A stretch of DNA of 64,000 nucleotides from Streptomyces griseiscabiei (GCF_020010925.1 NZ_JAGJBZ010000002.1:3596001-3660000); one strand, 5' to 3'. Positions 17,477-26,562 are shown, numbered from the stretch's first letter. The notes: generated from the sequence alone by a model not told the origin. Numbers and translations are program-made.

Positions 17477-19491
17477 CGGGGCGGGCGGACGGACTGGGAG
17501 GTCAGGGCGCGCAGCGCGGCGGTGTCTTGATCGTCCCGGCCGTCCCGGTCGTCCCTGTGGTCCCGGTCGTCCCTGTCCCTTCTGCCGTTCTTGTCGTTCC
17601 TGTCGTCCCTGGAGTGGGAGAACCAGTCGTGCCCGGAGCTGCGCGTGGGGGTGACCTCGACGACGGACGCGCTGTCGGTCACCGGCAGCTTGTCCTCGTA
17701 CGGGTGCCTGCCCGTACGTTGTCCACCGCCGCGTTGTGCCCGGCGGCGTCGGCCGAGGACGGCGGAGAACAGGATGAGCAGCAGGATGAAGGTCCACAGC
17801 AGCGTCATCGGACTGGCGTAGTGCCGGAACTTGATCCAGAAGGAACTGGTGTCGTGCCAGGCGAACGTCTGGTTCTGCTTGACGGCGATGTCACCGTGCG
17901 CCCGGGTGGTGTCCACGGCGCTCGGGCCGACGCCGGAGATGACGTTGTACGTGATGACCGACTCCGAGACGCCCCCGACGAGGGTGATCCCGTGGTTGGT
18001 GCCGTCCTGGATCGTGTTGCCGCGTACCTCGCCGACCGAGTCCCGGATGTAGATACCGGTCTCGGTGCCTTCGACGATGTTGCCGGTGATCGTCGCGGCG
18101 GTCACTCCGTCGCGCACCGAGATGCCCTGCCGTGACTGGCCGACGAGCCGGTTTCCGGTGATGGCCACCTTCGTGGCGTCCTTGCGGGCCACGATGCCCA
18201 TGTCACCGCCCTCGACCCGGTTGTTCTGCACACCGACGTCCTTGCCGCCGAAGATCTCGATGCCGTAGTGGCCGTTCTCCCGGGCGGTGCTGTCGGACAC
18301 GGAGTTGGAGCCGTAGCTGCTGATGGACTCGCCGGACGCCGAGGGGCCGCTGGCGAGCGGTCGGCCGCTCAGCGTGAACCCGTTGCCGCCGTTGCCCTCG
18401 GCGGTGGAGCCGCTGACCCGGACCTGCTCGGTGGCGCGGGCCAGCACGAATCCGTCGCCGCCGTTGTTCCGGGAGACGGTCCGCTCGACCACGGCGTTGG
18501 TGACGAACCGGTGCAGGACCAGGCCGTGTTCCAGGCTCTTCTGCACGGTGCTGTCGCTGATGCTGACGCCGTTGGCCCCGGACAGGAACAGACCGAAGGC
18601 GTTGCCCGTCAGGGTGGAGTGCCCGATCTCCGCGGAGACGTAGGAGAGGCTGGGCACCGAGAACCGGGTGTCCGGCGTGGCCAGTGAGCCGGAGGGCTGG
18701 GCCACCACGCCTCCGCTGCCGCCCTTCGTACCCGGTGCGACCGCGGTGTCGTCGACGTTGCCGGTGTCGGGACGGTCGGTACCGGTGAGGCTCAGACCAC
18801 CCGTGCGACCGCTCCAGAACCCGAGGTCGCTGACCTTGGCGTAGTTCATGGAGAACTGGCCGCCGATGGCACGGACATAGGCCCTGCCGTCCCGCACGTC
18901 CTTGTCCGGCTTGTTCTTCTTGTCGTTCCAGCTGGTGATCTTCAGGGGCGCCTGCGGGGTGCCCTCCAGCGTGAGCCGGCCGCCGAACGAGACGATGCTG
19001 ACGAAGCCCCGGTTGCTGCTGGCCATCCTCAGGGTCAGTCCACCGGGGTTGGACAGCTTCAGCTTGGCGCCGGCGTTGAGATAGATGTTCTCGGTCAGCA
19101 GGTAGGAGCCGTCCGGCTTGCGTACGAACGTCTGCGGGGCCAGTTCGAGCAGGTCCGAGACGGTGTAGGCGTTGCTGCGCTTGGTGAGGACCAGCGTGTA
19201 TCCGTCGCCGGTGTCCAGCCGGTACGGCGCCTTCCACTCACCCCCCTTCAGAGGGGCGACGGCGGCGACGGCTCGGACCTGGTCCAGACGGTGGTCCTCG
19301 GCGGCCACGAGCGCGGTCTCGTTCTCCGCGTCGGCGGCGTTGACCTGTGGCTTGTCGTCGCCGTCGGCGGCCGGGGCAGCCGCGGCGGAGGCGGCGAGGA
19401 GACCGGTGGCGAGCGACAGCACGGCCGCGCCCCGAAGTATGCGCAGGGCGGGGGGAAGGCGCAGGGCGGAGGGCAGTTGAAGACGGTTCAC
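17473..19491 (-). CDS. Secreted, C-terminally anchored right-handed beta-helix protein
   Basis: A 672-residue protein with an N-terminal signal peptide (about residues 8-40, ending in an Ala-rich cleavage region). Long Asn/Gly-rich parallel beta-helix repeats follow (about 150-560). A membrane helix (MTLLWTFILLLILFSAVLG) precedes a cytoplasmic tail densely packed with Arg and Asp (RDDRNDKNGRRDRDDRD and onward). The GTG start overlaps the glycosyltransferase stop (GTGA), implying coupling. The fold recalls AlgG-like epimerases and carbohydrate-binding beta-helices. A role in processing or exporting the glycosyltransferase product outside the membrane is inferred. Confidence 0.8.
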   Translation of the reverse strand: MNRLQLPSALRLPPALRILRGAAVLSLATGLLAASAAAAPAADGDDKPQVNAADAENETALVAAEDHRLDQVRAVAAVAPLKGGEWKAPYRLDTGDGYTLVLTKRSNAYTVSDLLELAPQTFVRKPDGSYLLTENIYLNAGAKLKLSNPGGLTLRMASSNRGFVSIVSFGGRLTLEGTPQAPLKITSWNDKKNKPDKDVRDGRAYVRAIGGQFSMNYAKVSDLGFWSGRTGGLSLTGTDRPDTGNVDDTAVAPGTKGGSGGVVAQPSGSLATPDTRFSVPSLSYVSAEIGHSTLTGNAFGLFLSGANGVSISDSTVQKSLEHGLVLHRFVTNAVVERTVSRNNGGDGFVLARATEQVRVSGSTAEGNGGNGFTLSGRPLASGPSASGESISSYGSNSVSDSTARENGHYGIEIFGGKDVGVQNNRVEGGDMGIVARKDATKVAITGNRLVGQSRQGISVRDGVTAATITGNIVEGTETGIYIRDSVGEVRGNTIQDGTNHGITLVGGVSESVITYNVISGVGPSAVDTTRAHGDIAVKQNQTFAWHDTSSFWIKFRHYASPMTLLWTFILLLILFSAVLGRRRRAQRGGGQRTGRHPYEDKLPVTDSASVVEVTPTRSSGHDWFSHSRDDRNDKNGRRDRDDRDHRDDRDGRDDQDTAALRALTSQSVRPPR

Positions 19492-20780
19492 GACTGCTGC
19501 ACCTCCGGCCACGTGGCCGTGGCGGTCCGCGACGTCCCACCGAGGGACGCCGAGTTCTGTCCTTCGCCGCCGATGCTGTCGCTGGTGCGGGTCAGCCAGC
19601 CCTGCTTGTTCATGGTGAGGAAGGCGAACAGCTTGATCGGCAACGAGATCATGATGACGACGAGGGCCAGCAGAGGGAGCAGCAGCAATTCCTGTGGATG
19701 TCTGCGCAGATGGGAGTAGCCGCGGATGCCACGACCCACGACCAGCCAGATCAGCACGAGGACCACACCCCGGCCGGTCAGCTCCAGGCGGCTGAACAAC
19801 AGGTACCCGAGCGCCATGCCCATCGTCACCGGCGTCAGCAGGATCTGCAGCACGGTGATCTTGGTGACCATGGGAACCCGCCACAGCCAGCCCTTGTACA
19901 GGGCGGTCAGATAGCAGCGGTAGGAGTTCCTGCTCCAGCGCACCCGCTGCTTGACGAAGGCGCGGAAGGACGAGGGGAACATCGAGATGGCCCGTGCCGA
20001 GGACTGGTGCACGGTCTTGTACCCGGAGGCCAGCACCAGCCAGGTCAGCCGTCCGTCGTCACCGGCCACGCAACGCCGGCCCAGGAAGAACTCGTTCTCC
20101 AGGTTCTCCAGCACGGGCTCGATCGCGGCCCGCCGGTAGGCGGCCGTCCGGCCGGACAGACAGGCCACGGCGCCGGCACGGCCCATCGCCGGGACGTAGT
20201 CGTAGTAGCGGAGGTTGACCAGCCAGTCGGCGATACGCCGCCAGACGCTGGTCCGGCGCTGGTAGACGTTCTGCTGAGTACCGACACCGCCGACCTCGGG
20301 ATCGATGAACGGCATCTGGACGGCGGCCAGCAGCCCCGGCTCCCACCGGGTGTCCGAGTCCACCAGCACCACGAGCTCGCTCGTCGCCGCCCGGATACCC
20401 ACCCCCAGCGCCGACCGCTTGCCGCGGTGCTCGAACGCCAGCACCCGGACCCGGGGATCCCTCACCTGCGCCAGCCTGCGCAGGACTTCCGTGTCCTCCA
20501 CGTCCGGGACGATGATGACCTCGGCCGGATCCTGTTCCAGCCAGGTGTCCAGGCAGTCCAGCAGAATGTCCGCGTCCTCCCGGTAGGCCGGGACCACCAC
20601 GGACACCGTGGTCCGGTAGTTGTTCACCACAGGCTTGGCGAACCGGGAGAGCACCGCCCGATAGAGCCACAGGCCCCAGACGAAAGCGCCGGCGATACCC
20701 AGCGGCATCACTTCACGCCATGACGTCTCGGCGGTGGCCATGACTATCCATGACCACAAATCGTCGAAAAAGCTCGACAC
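19488..20780 (-). CDS. Processive family-2 glycosyltransferase (hyaluronan/alginate synthase-like)
   Basis: A 430-residue membrane enzyme. An N-terminal helix (about residues 24-46) is followed by a GT-A domain starting VSVVVPAYRE, with DSD at 141-143, GDD at 240-242 and QRVRW at 278-282. This is the D,D,D,QxxRW signature of processive synthases. Three to four C-terminal helices would form the export channel. It leads an operon ending in UDP-glucose dehydrogenase, so the polymer probably contains glucuronate. The annotated start is GTG; an ATG 13 codons later is an alternative, as neither has a strong ribosome site. Confidence 0.88.
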   Translation of the reverse strand: MSSFFDDLWSWIVMATAETSWREVMPLGIAGAFVWGLWLYRAVLSRFAKPVVNNYRTTVSVVVPAYREDADILLDCLDTWLEQDPAEVIIVPDVEDTEVLRRLAQVRDPRVRVLAFEHRGKRSALGVGIRAATSELVVLVDSDTRWEPGLLAAVQMPFIDPEVGGVGTQQNVYQRRTSVWRRIADWLVNLRYYDYVPAMGRAGAVACLSGRTAAYRRAAIEPVLENLENEFFLGRRCVAGDDGRLTWLVLASGYKTVHQSSARAISMFPSSFRAFVKQRVRWSRNSYRCYLTALYKGWLWRVPMVTKITVLQILLTPVTMGMALGYLLFSRLELTGRGVVLVLIWLVVGRGIRGYSHLRRHPQELLLLPLLALVVIMISLPIKLFAFLTMNKQGWLTRTSDSIGGEGQNSASLGGTSRTATATWPEVQQS

Positions 20781-21116
20781 GAACCCAGAACCCCCACCCC
20801 GGAGCCTTGCCCAATGTACGGGCGAAATGTGCGCTGTTCGCGGCCTACTACGCGAAATCTAGAGCTGAAACGATCCCACTCGACACATGGGAAACACAAA
20901 GTTCACCTTACCCATCCAATACATGTTCACAAAGCGAAGGCCCCTCTCGACGGACGGCCCCCGCCGCGCCACACGGACCGGGTCTCCGGCCAGCACTCTG
21001 ACGGATCGTCACATGCCGGTCACGGCAAGGGACATGGCCGCATCGCCGGATGCGGCGCGAGCCCTCCCGGCCCCTCTTGCGGCCAGGGTTCGTGGCGTTC
21101 GCACACGCAATGCATG

Positions 21117-21132
21117 TGTGATGTACCTCACA
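21117..21132. promoter_or_regulatory. CRP-type palindrome TGTGA-N6-TCACA
   Basis: TGTGATGTACCTCACA matches the CRP consensus half-sites perfectly and also fits the Streptomyces Crp pattern GTG-N6-G/TnCAC loosely. It lies 337 bases upstream of the glycosyltransferase start and 576 bases before the next rightward gene. Binding is inferred from sequence alone. Confidence 0.5.
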
Positions 21133-21550
21133 TGAAATGAACATGGCCTAGTGAAAGGTGTCACCGCCTTCAGCGCGCTGGCTCCGGTGCGTCACGAGGT
21201 CATCGAGCGGTGGGCTCCGCTATCGACGCCAGTGAGTGATCAGGCGGTCAGGGGGTTTCTGGCGGTTGTTGGTGGGCGGGGCGGATCTCGTGGTCGACCG
21301 TGCGGGGCGCTCCTGTGGTGCGGCGGCACGGGCTCGCGGATGTGCAGTGGTGGAAGGTCGAGGCTGTCCTGTCCTGTCCGGGGACGGTGGGCCGGGGTGC
21401 TCTGGCCTGCCCTGCTCTGCCCTGCCGGAACGGTACGGTCCCTGGGAGACCGTCTGTACACGTCATCGCCGCTGGTCGGCCGACGGCACCGGGACGGCTG
21501 TCCTGGACGAGTTGCAGATCGAGGCGGATGCCGGCGAACGGGACGGGTCG

Positions 21551-21590
21551 GGACGGGACGCTCGCCCGCCGGACGGGACGCTCGCCCGCC
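21551..21590. repeat. Two exact 20-bp tandem repeats
   Basis: GGACGGGACGCTCGCCCGCC occurs twice in a row, with a partial third copy starting at 21591. It lies 118 bases upstream of the DUF6308-like gene. It is too short to be a CRISPR array and has no spacers. Confidence 0.8.
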
Positions 21591-21707
21591 GGACGGGGCG
21601 TCGGGAGCCGGGCTGAGATCATCGACTCCACTTCCTGGTCGGCGCGCCCACGTGGCCGCCCTGCTGCAGACTGGCTCGCTCACGATCTCGATGAAGGATG
21701 GATTCGC

Positions 21708-22388
21708 ATGATCTCTCCCGGTGGAGCGTTGCTGTCCCCGTTGGGGCAGCGGTTGAGCGAACTGCTGAGTGCCGAGCGTGTCGTTGGTGATCTGCGGCGT
21801 TACTTCGGCATAGGTGTGCCGCCCGGCGGGATGCCGTTCACCGGGAGCCGGTTCGAGCATCTGGCGGGTGGGGGAGACCGTCTGGAGGTCGCCGATCGGA
21901 TCACGGCGGAGGACCTGGTCGCGGTGCAGACCCTGTCGGTCACCGTTCCAGCGTCTGTCGCGCTGGATGTCCTGGAGGGCCCACTCGGCGCGCGGTTGTC
22001 CGGCCTGCTGCAGGCCGTTCCGAGGGACATCGACATGGCTGATGCGGAGGAGGCTGTCGTGGCCGACGGTTCGCCGGCGGACAGGGCCTGGCACCTCCTT
22101 CGTGACCAGCCCGACGTCGGATGGGTGATCGCGGGGAAGCTTCTGGCGCGCAAGCGCCCGCGGTTGATCCCGGTCTACGACCGCGTCGTTCGCTGCGCCG
22201 TCGGCCGGCCGCCGTCCTTCTGGCTCGCTCTCCATGCCGCGCTGCGCGAGGACGACGGCGCTGCGCACCGTCGGTTGCTCGAGCTGCGCCAGGCCGCGGG
22301 GGTACCGGAGACGGTGAGTGCGCTGCGGGTATGCGACGTGGCGGTGTGGATGGGGCACCGGGCGGAGGGTCACGCCTGTCCTCGCTGA
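21708..22388 (+). CDS. DUF6308-like protein of unknown function
   Basis: A 226-residue soluble protein. Its core (YFGIGVPPGGMPFTGSRFEHL, then DRITAEDLVAVQTLSV, then LLARKRPRLIPVYDRVV) matches my memory of actinobacterial DUF6308 proteins, which lack an assigned activity. The ATG follows GAAGGA. An in-frame extension upstream runs through low-complexity DNA and is unlikely to be translated. It stands alone, divergent from the polysaccharide operon and convergent with a lipoprotein gene. Confidence 0.75.
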   Translation: MISPGGALLSPLGQRLSELLSAERVVGDLRRYFGIGVPPGGMPFTGSRFEHLAGGGDRLEVADRITAEDLVAVQTLSVTVPASVALDVLEGPLGARLSGLLQAVPRDIDMADAEEAVVADGSPADRAWHLLRDQPDVGWVIAGKLLARKRPRLIPVYDRVVRCAVGRPPSFWLALHAALREDDGAAHRRLLELRQAAGVPETVSALRVCDVAVWMGHRAEGHACPR

Positions 22389-22717
22389 CTTCGTTCGGCA
22401 GCGAGGTTGCCGTTCTGGCGTTCCGGCGTTCTGGCGTGTGAGGGTGACGGGCTCTACCGGAATGTCGGTGATTTCGACGTCACTCGGGCGCTGGGCGAGG
22501 GCAGCGGTAGGTAGTGGCGGGCTTGGGCAGCACGTGGCTTTGGGGGAGGACCGCGTGCACCGGGGCGTCCGGGGATGTGTCTCAGGTTCAGCGGACAGCG
22601 ATCATCCGGTGCGCGAGGTGTTCAGCCGGTCCGATGCCCGGCAGGGTGGGGGCATGACGGTGGGATTCAGTGGCGCTGTGGCCGCCCTCAAGCGCCGGGC
22701 GCGCCTTCCTGTGGCGT
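22389..22717. other. Intergenic region without a recognisable gene
   Basis: These 329 bases separate the convergent DUF6308-like and lipoprotein genes. Only short frames without ribosome sites are present and I see no clear hairpin. Confidence 0.5.
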
Positions 22718-24373
22718 TCACTCTCCAACGTGGCCGGCGCAGCGGTTCGCTCCTGGCTCACAGAACAGGCCGTATCCCCTTTTGTTGATGCTGATGTCGA
22801 TGGCCATGTAGGGCTCACGGCTGATGGTGATGGAGGATCCTGCCGGGTCGTTCGGGAGGGCGTCGACCACCGTGCCGACGGCTGTGTCGGCTGCGCGGCC
22901 TTGGTGAAGGGTTCCGGAGGCTCTGCCTCCCATTTTGGTGCCTTGGTCGCACGGAGGGGCGTGCTCGGAGCACTGCACCATGGTCAGGTAGCGGTAGGTG
23001 AAGGAGCCGTCGGCCTTGATGGTGATGCTGGCTCCGGACCAGCTCCAGGTCCCGACGAACTGGGCCAGCGGCCGACGACTTGCCGACGGGGACGGGCTGG
23101 GCGAACCCGGGGCGAGGTCGCCGATCCAGATACGGGCATGTGCGGGGTCGGAGGTTTCCCAGGCCCTGTGGGAACCGAGGACTACGACCTTTTTCTTCCA
23201 CACGGTCAGTGTTGTCAGCGATCTCAGCTTGTCGAATCCGTTGGCCCGGGTCGGCTGTTTGACCCACTTCTTTCCGTCGGCGGAGAACCAGAGGGCGCCG
23301 ACTGCGGAGTCGTCGTCCGAGCGTGCGGATCCGATGGCGATGAAGCCGCTGCCCCTCGGTGCGACGGCGAGCATTTCCTGGTCCTTGCGGGGGACGACGC
23401 CGGCGTCCGGCAGACGGCCCGCGTCGAGTGGAGCGCCGGTGTGCCATCTGCTGTTGCCTTGTCTGTACCAGGTGTGGGGCTCGGTGGTGTGCTCGACGCT
23501 GTCGTCGGCCAGGCCGCCGGCCAGCACCATGGTGTCGCCATTGCGCGCCAGGTGGTCGAACTCGTTGCCGTTGTTCGGCAGCGGATCCTTCTTCCACCCG
23601 TGTCCGTCACGGGATGTGAAGAGCTGGTCCGCGGGCCGGAAGTCACCGGTGGTGCAGTTCGTCAGCAGGTGGGAGGCGTCATCGGCGACGAGCACCTCCG
23701 CCGAGGCCTCACTGCCCTCGTGGCCGCCGCAGGGTGTCTCGAACAGCTTGGTGGGGCGCCCGGCCTTCTTCACCAGCCACACTCGCAGACTCGCCAGCTG
23801 CTCGTCGGGCTTCCCGCTGCCCGGCGTCACCTTGGTGACCACCAGGGCTCCCCGCTCTCCGGCCGCCACCGCAACGGGTATCTCCGTGTCCGGGGACGTG
23901 GGCAACAGCATCGGGCCCTTCCACGATGACCCGTCGTTGTCCGTACTCCAGAGCGCCGTGCGGGCAGGCGAGAACCCCTGTCCGCCCAGGAGCCACGTGG
24001 TCGATCCGTACGCTGCGAGGGACTGAACGGTCGCTGCCGTGCTCATTTCTTCCGGGGTACGGTCCCGCCATCGACGGCCGTCGCGACTGGAGAACACCTT
24101 CTGGGGCACATCGAGTGAGGTGGTGGGCAGGTAGCCACTCGCGGCGAAGAGAGCCCGGCTGGAGGAGGACATGGACGACGGATAGAAGTCGACGAAGTCT
24201 GCCGGGAGTTCGGCCACGGGGATGTTCTCCCAGACTGGTGCTTTCGACAGTGCCTGAGGCTTGTCGGACCCGGACTTCGACCCGGACCCGGTGCACGCGG
24301 TCAGAAGACACAGGGCTGCCAGGCACACGACGGCCCTGCGGCTTGTGGCGAGGCGATGGTTCAGGAGGCGCAT
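22718..24373 (-). CDS. Lipoprotein with a BNR-like propeller domain
   Basis: A 551-residue protein with a type II signal peptide ending in LLTAC, so it is lipid-anchored outside the membrane. The body shows repeated SRDGRRW, STDNDGSSW, SRDGHGW and SADGKKW segments, typical of BNR/Asp-box propeller blades. The last ~130 residues (SITIKADGSFTYRYLTMVQC onward) look like a separate small beta domain. Its start lies 13 bases inside the end of the upstream transmembrane HTH gene, so the two are coupled and probably work together, for example as sensor and regulator. Its ligand is unknown. Confidence 0.82.
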   Translation of the reverse strand: MRLLNHRLATSRRAVVCLAALCLLTACTGSGSKSGSDKPQALSKAPVWENIPVAELPADFVDFYPSSMSSSSRALFAASGYLPTTSLDVPQKVFSSRDGRRWRDRTPEEMSTAATVQSLAAYGSTTWLLGGQGFSPARTALWSTDNDGSSWKGPMLLPTSPDTEIPVAVAAGERGALVVTKVTPGSGKPDEQLASLRVWLVKKAGRPTKLFETPCGGHEGSEASAEVLVADDASHLLTNCTTGDFRPADQLFTSRDGHGWKKDPLPNNGNEFDHLARNGDTMVLAGGLADDSVEHTTEPHTWYRQGNSRWHTGAPLDAGRLPDAGVVPRKDQEMLAVAPRGSGFIAIGSARSDDDSAVGALWFSADGKKWVKQPTRANGFDKLRSLTTLTVWKKKVVVLGSHRAWETSDPAHARIWIGDLAPGSPSPSPSASRRPLAQFVGTWSWSGASITIKADGSFTYRYLTMVQCSEHAPPCDQGTKMGGRASGTLHQGRAADTAVGTVVDALPNDPAGSSITISREPYMAIDISINKRGYGLFCEPGANRCAGHVGE

Positions 24374-25446
24374 GTCTTCCCATCCTTCAGCGGCACGAGT
24401 CGGGTGGAGCTGGCGTCCGGACACAGCCAGGTCGCACGCCCGTCCGCCGTCGTCCGGAAGGGCTTGCCCTGGTCGTCGATACGAAGCTCGCCCCGTTCCC
24501 CGTTCCACGCCCACTTCAGCCGCAGCGTGAAGGTCACGTCATGCGCACGGGTGGACGGCCGGACGACGAAGTGCTCCGGGTCGCTTCCGCTCACGGTGTA
24601 GGGCCAGCCGGTGTCGGACGCGCTGCCCCCGTCCCCTGCGCGGGGGGCGGCTTTGACCACCTGGGGACGTGTCTGGTCAAGGTCCACGAAGAGGTTGCGA
24701 TTGGGTGGATCGCCCTGACACACCACGGGCACCCGGGTTCCTCGTAGCGGCTCGTGCCGGGAGACCACCTCCACCGACAGGCCGAGGAGGGTCACGGTCT
24801 GTCCGTCCCTTCCCTGAACCGTGAAACCCAGGCCCGTCTTCGACGTCGAGACGCCATCCGTCGGCCGGGGACCGGGAACCATCTGCGAGGCACCGACGGA
24901 CCCGGGAACCACGACAGCGTCGCCGCACTGCCAACTCGGAGCATCTGCCACGAACGTCAGGGGCACCGATTCCGAGCCGGACGAAGCGGCGTGCGAAGGC
25001 TCCTTGGAGGAAGGGTCCTTGTCGTCGGCGCTGAAGGAGCCGCTCAGCCAAAGCGGGATACCGACGGCCAGCACAGCTGTGCCCGCTGCGGCAGCAATGA
25101 GCCATGTACGCGGCCTTGTTCGGGACGGCGACCTCGGCGCAACGGCGTCTGCGGAAAGTGCTGGAGACGGCTGGAGGGGCGGCTCCGATCTCTTTGGGTC
25201 TGCGCGTTCCCATAACTCGTGCAGCGCCGAGATCTCCTCCTCGCTGAAGCGCAGCGCCTTCGCGATCGCGGCGACGGTGTTCCACGAAGGCCGATCGTGA
25301 CGGTCGTTGAGGGCGTTGCTGATCGTCGTTCTGCCCCGATGCGTCCGGCTGCTCAACTTGCCGGGGCTCAGGTCTTCGGTACCGGCTCTTTCTCGGAGCC
25401 GCTGCCGCAGCTGCGCCAGCGCATGACTCGCCTCACTGCTCTCCAT
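24361..25446 (-). CDS. Transmembrane helix-turn-helix protein with an extracytoplasmic domain
   Basis: A 361-residue protein. Residues ~5-80 form an XRE-like HTH (LSSRTHRGRTTISNALNDRH, then WNTVAAIAKALRFSEEEI). A Pro/Ser linker and a single membrane helix (115-135) lead to a ~220-residue extracytoplasmic domain with two conserved-looking Cys pairs. It could carry an outside signal straight to DNA. It overlaps the downstream propeller lipoprotein by 13 bases, an arrangement consistent with a ligand-binding partner. The ATG at MESSEASHAL is chosen over one six codons earlier because the HTH fold begins there. Its targets are unknown. Confidence 0.82.
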   Translation of the reverse strand: MESSEASHALAQLRQRLRERAGTEDLSPGKLSSRTHRGRTTISNALNDRHDRPSWNTVAAIAKALRFSEEEISALHELWERADPKRSEPPLQPSPALSADAVAPRSPSRTRPRTWLIAAAAGTAVLAVGIPLWLSGSFSADDKDPSSKEPSHAASSGSESVPLTFVADAPSWQCGDAVVVPGSVGASQMVPGPRPTDGVSTSKTGLGFTVQGRDGQTVTLLGLSVEVVSRHEPLRGTRVPVVCQGDPPNRNLFVDLDQTRPQVVKAAPRAGDGGSASDTGWPYTVSGSDPEHFVVRPSTRAHDVTFTLRLKWAWNGERGELRIDDQGKPFRTTADGRATWLCPDASSTRLVPLKDGKTCAS

Positions 25447-25570
25447 GCCTCGTCCCCCTGGCAAAAGCGCTGTTCAGGATTGTTCATCTTCGTACGGCTG
25501 CACCCTGCCGCACACCCGAATCGGCAATGTCGCTGCATCGCTTCCGTACATGCAGATGAAGGAGCTAGTC

Positions 25571-25786
25571 GTGACATCGCCCTACACCGCTGTGATCGCT
25601 CTCCTGGCCGTCAGCGTGGCCGTGACCATCGCACTGCTCGCGGCGATCCTGGCCGGCTTGCTCGCCCGGGCTGACGGAGCCACTCGCGCCACCGCGGTCA
25701 GCCGCGGCGGCATGACCTTTGCGGCCACTCTCACCCTTGTCGCAGTTGTCGTAGCCACCGTCGCGGACATCCTCACCCGACTGTGA
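25571..25786 (+). CDS. Small two-helix membrane protein
   Basis: A 71-residue peptide with two hydrophobic helices (about residues 7-33 and 49-68) and an Arg-containing loop between them. The GTG start follows an excellent GAAGGAG six bases upstream. It is divergent from the transmembrane HTH gene, with about 125 bases between. Function is unknown; similar small proteins are common in Streptomyces. Confidence 0.65.
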   Translation: MTSPYTAVIALLAVSVAVTIALLAAILAGLLARADGATRATAVSRGGMTFAATLTLVAVVVATVADILTRL

Positions 25787-26208
25787 CCCCGCGTAGCGGC
25801 CGACGGGCACGGGCGTCCGTCTGAAACGTGACGCTGAGGCCGCGGGTCGGCGGCGCAGGCGCCAAGTGCCGTAGGAAACAACATCGAGTCACACCTCAGA
25901 CGTCCACGCCCACGCCCGTCGAGCCGGCTGTCTCCCAGCCGGAACCTGCGCCCGCCGCGGCAGGTCCGCACCCCCCGCTCCTCGACGGCGTGGTCCTCTT
26001 CGTCCTCCTCGCCACGTGCGCAGGTTCTTCGTCACCACCGCTGCCGTCGCCGTTCATGGCTGCAGCACACCGCTTCGAGTGTTCCGGATCCCAGTTCCTC
26101 GTACGGTCTCGCTGGAACGCTTGTGGCGCCTTGTTCGGGCCGTCGGCCGCACGGTGGCCGCCGGGACCGGGGCCGGGCCACAGCGACATGAGTCCTGGTG
26201 CTGGTGGG
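25787..26208. other. Intergenic region, no supported gene
   Basis: A Pro/Ala-rich frame from about 25828 and a second frame from about 26016 (RRFFVTTAAVAVHG) could be two halves of a decayed small membrane protein. Neither has a good ribosome site or a recognisable family, so I annotate no gene. Confidence 0.4.
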
Positions 26209-26562
26209 TCACTCTCCAGCGCTGTCACCGCCTGCGCCGAACCCGCCCGCCCGCGGCTGTCGTGCGGCCTTCATCAAGTCAGTGCGGTGGCGCACTCGGA
26301 CACCGGACAGCATCGACACGGTGGCCAGGAGACCTGACAGAACTGCCCAGGCGCCAGCGCTCCGCATGTCCCTCCGCTCGTCTCGCGACCGAGGTCGCGC
26401 CCCACCGAATCCGTGTCCCTCCCGCCATCCCAAGCTCTTCCGCCATTCGGCGGCAGTCTGCCGTCCAGCGGCCGTCCGCCGCTCCCTGCACGCGTGACGT
26501 TTCGCAAAGGACACTCCGGCGTCGTACAGTTCGCCGCACTTCCAGCACGTGTAGTTGTTCAC
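26209..26562 (-). CDS. Hypothetical small protein with an N-terminal zinc-knuckle-like motif
   Basis: A 117-residue reading frame whose GTG start follows GGGAGG at ideal spacing. Residues 4-28 contain CWKCG and a later HAC, giving a C-x2-C ... H-x-C pattern that could bind zinc. Residues ~70-88 are hydrophobic and could be one membrane helix. Codon use looks normal for the region, but I recognise no homologue. It may be a real small gene or a chance frame. Confidence 0.4.
   Translation of the reverse strand: MNNYTCWKCGELYDAGVSFAKRHACRERRTAAGRQTAAEWRKSLGWREGHGFGGARPRSRDERRDMRSAGAWAVLSGLLATVSMLSGVRVRHRTDLMKAARQPRAGGFGAGGDSAGE

Larger units (their letters stand above)
20781..21707. other. Long intergenic region upstream of the polysaccharide operon
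   Basis: These 927 bases have no convincing gene. The part next to the glycosyltransferase (about 20820-20940) is clearly less GC-rich than its surroundings and probably contains the operon promoter. A CRP-type palindrome lies at 21117-21132. The right half is low in complexity (CTGTCC and CCTGC runs near 21360-21430) and includes a 20-bp tandem duplication. Confidence 0.6.

Noticed and set aside
21551..21610. Short direct repeats resembling a CRISPR start
   Set aside because: Units are contiguous with no spacers, only two full copies occur, and no cas genes are nearby.
22670..23929. A long open frame on the plus strand, antisense to the propeller lipoprotein
   Set aside because: It has no ribosome site or family resemblance. 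The opposite strand has a signal peptide with lipobox and propeller repeats. Long antisense frames are expected at this GC content, and the same applies to most other long opposite-strand frames in the window.
25828..26337. A Pro/Ala-rich plus-strand frame as a possible gene
   Set aside because: It has no ribosome site and biased low-complexity composition. A second frame would be needed to explain its only protein-like stretch.
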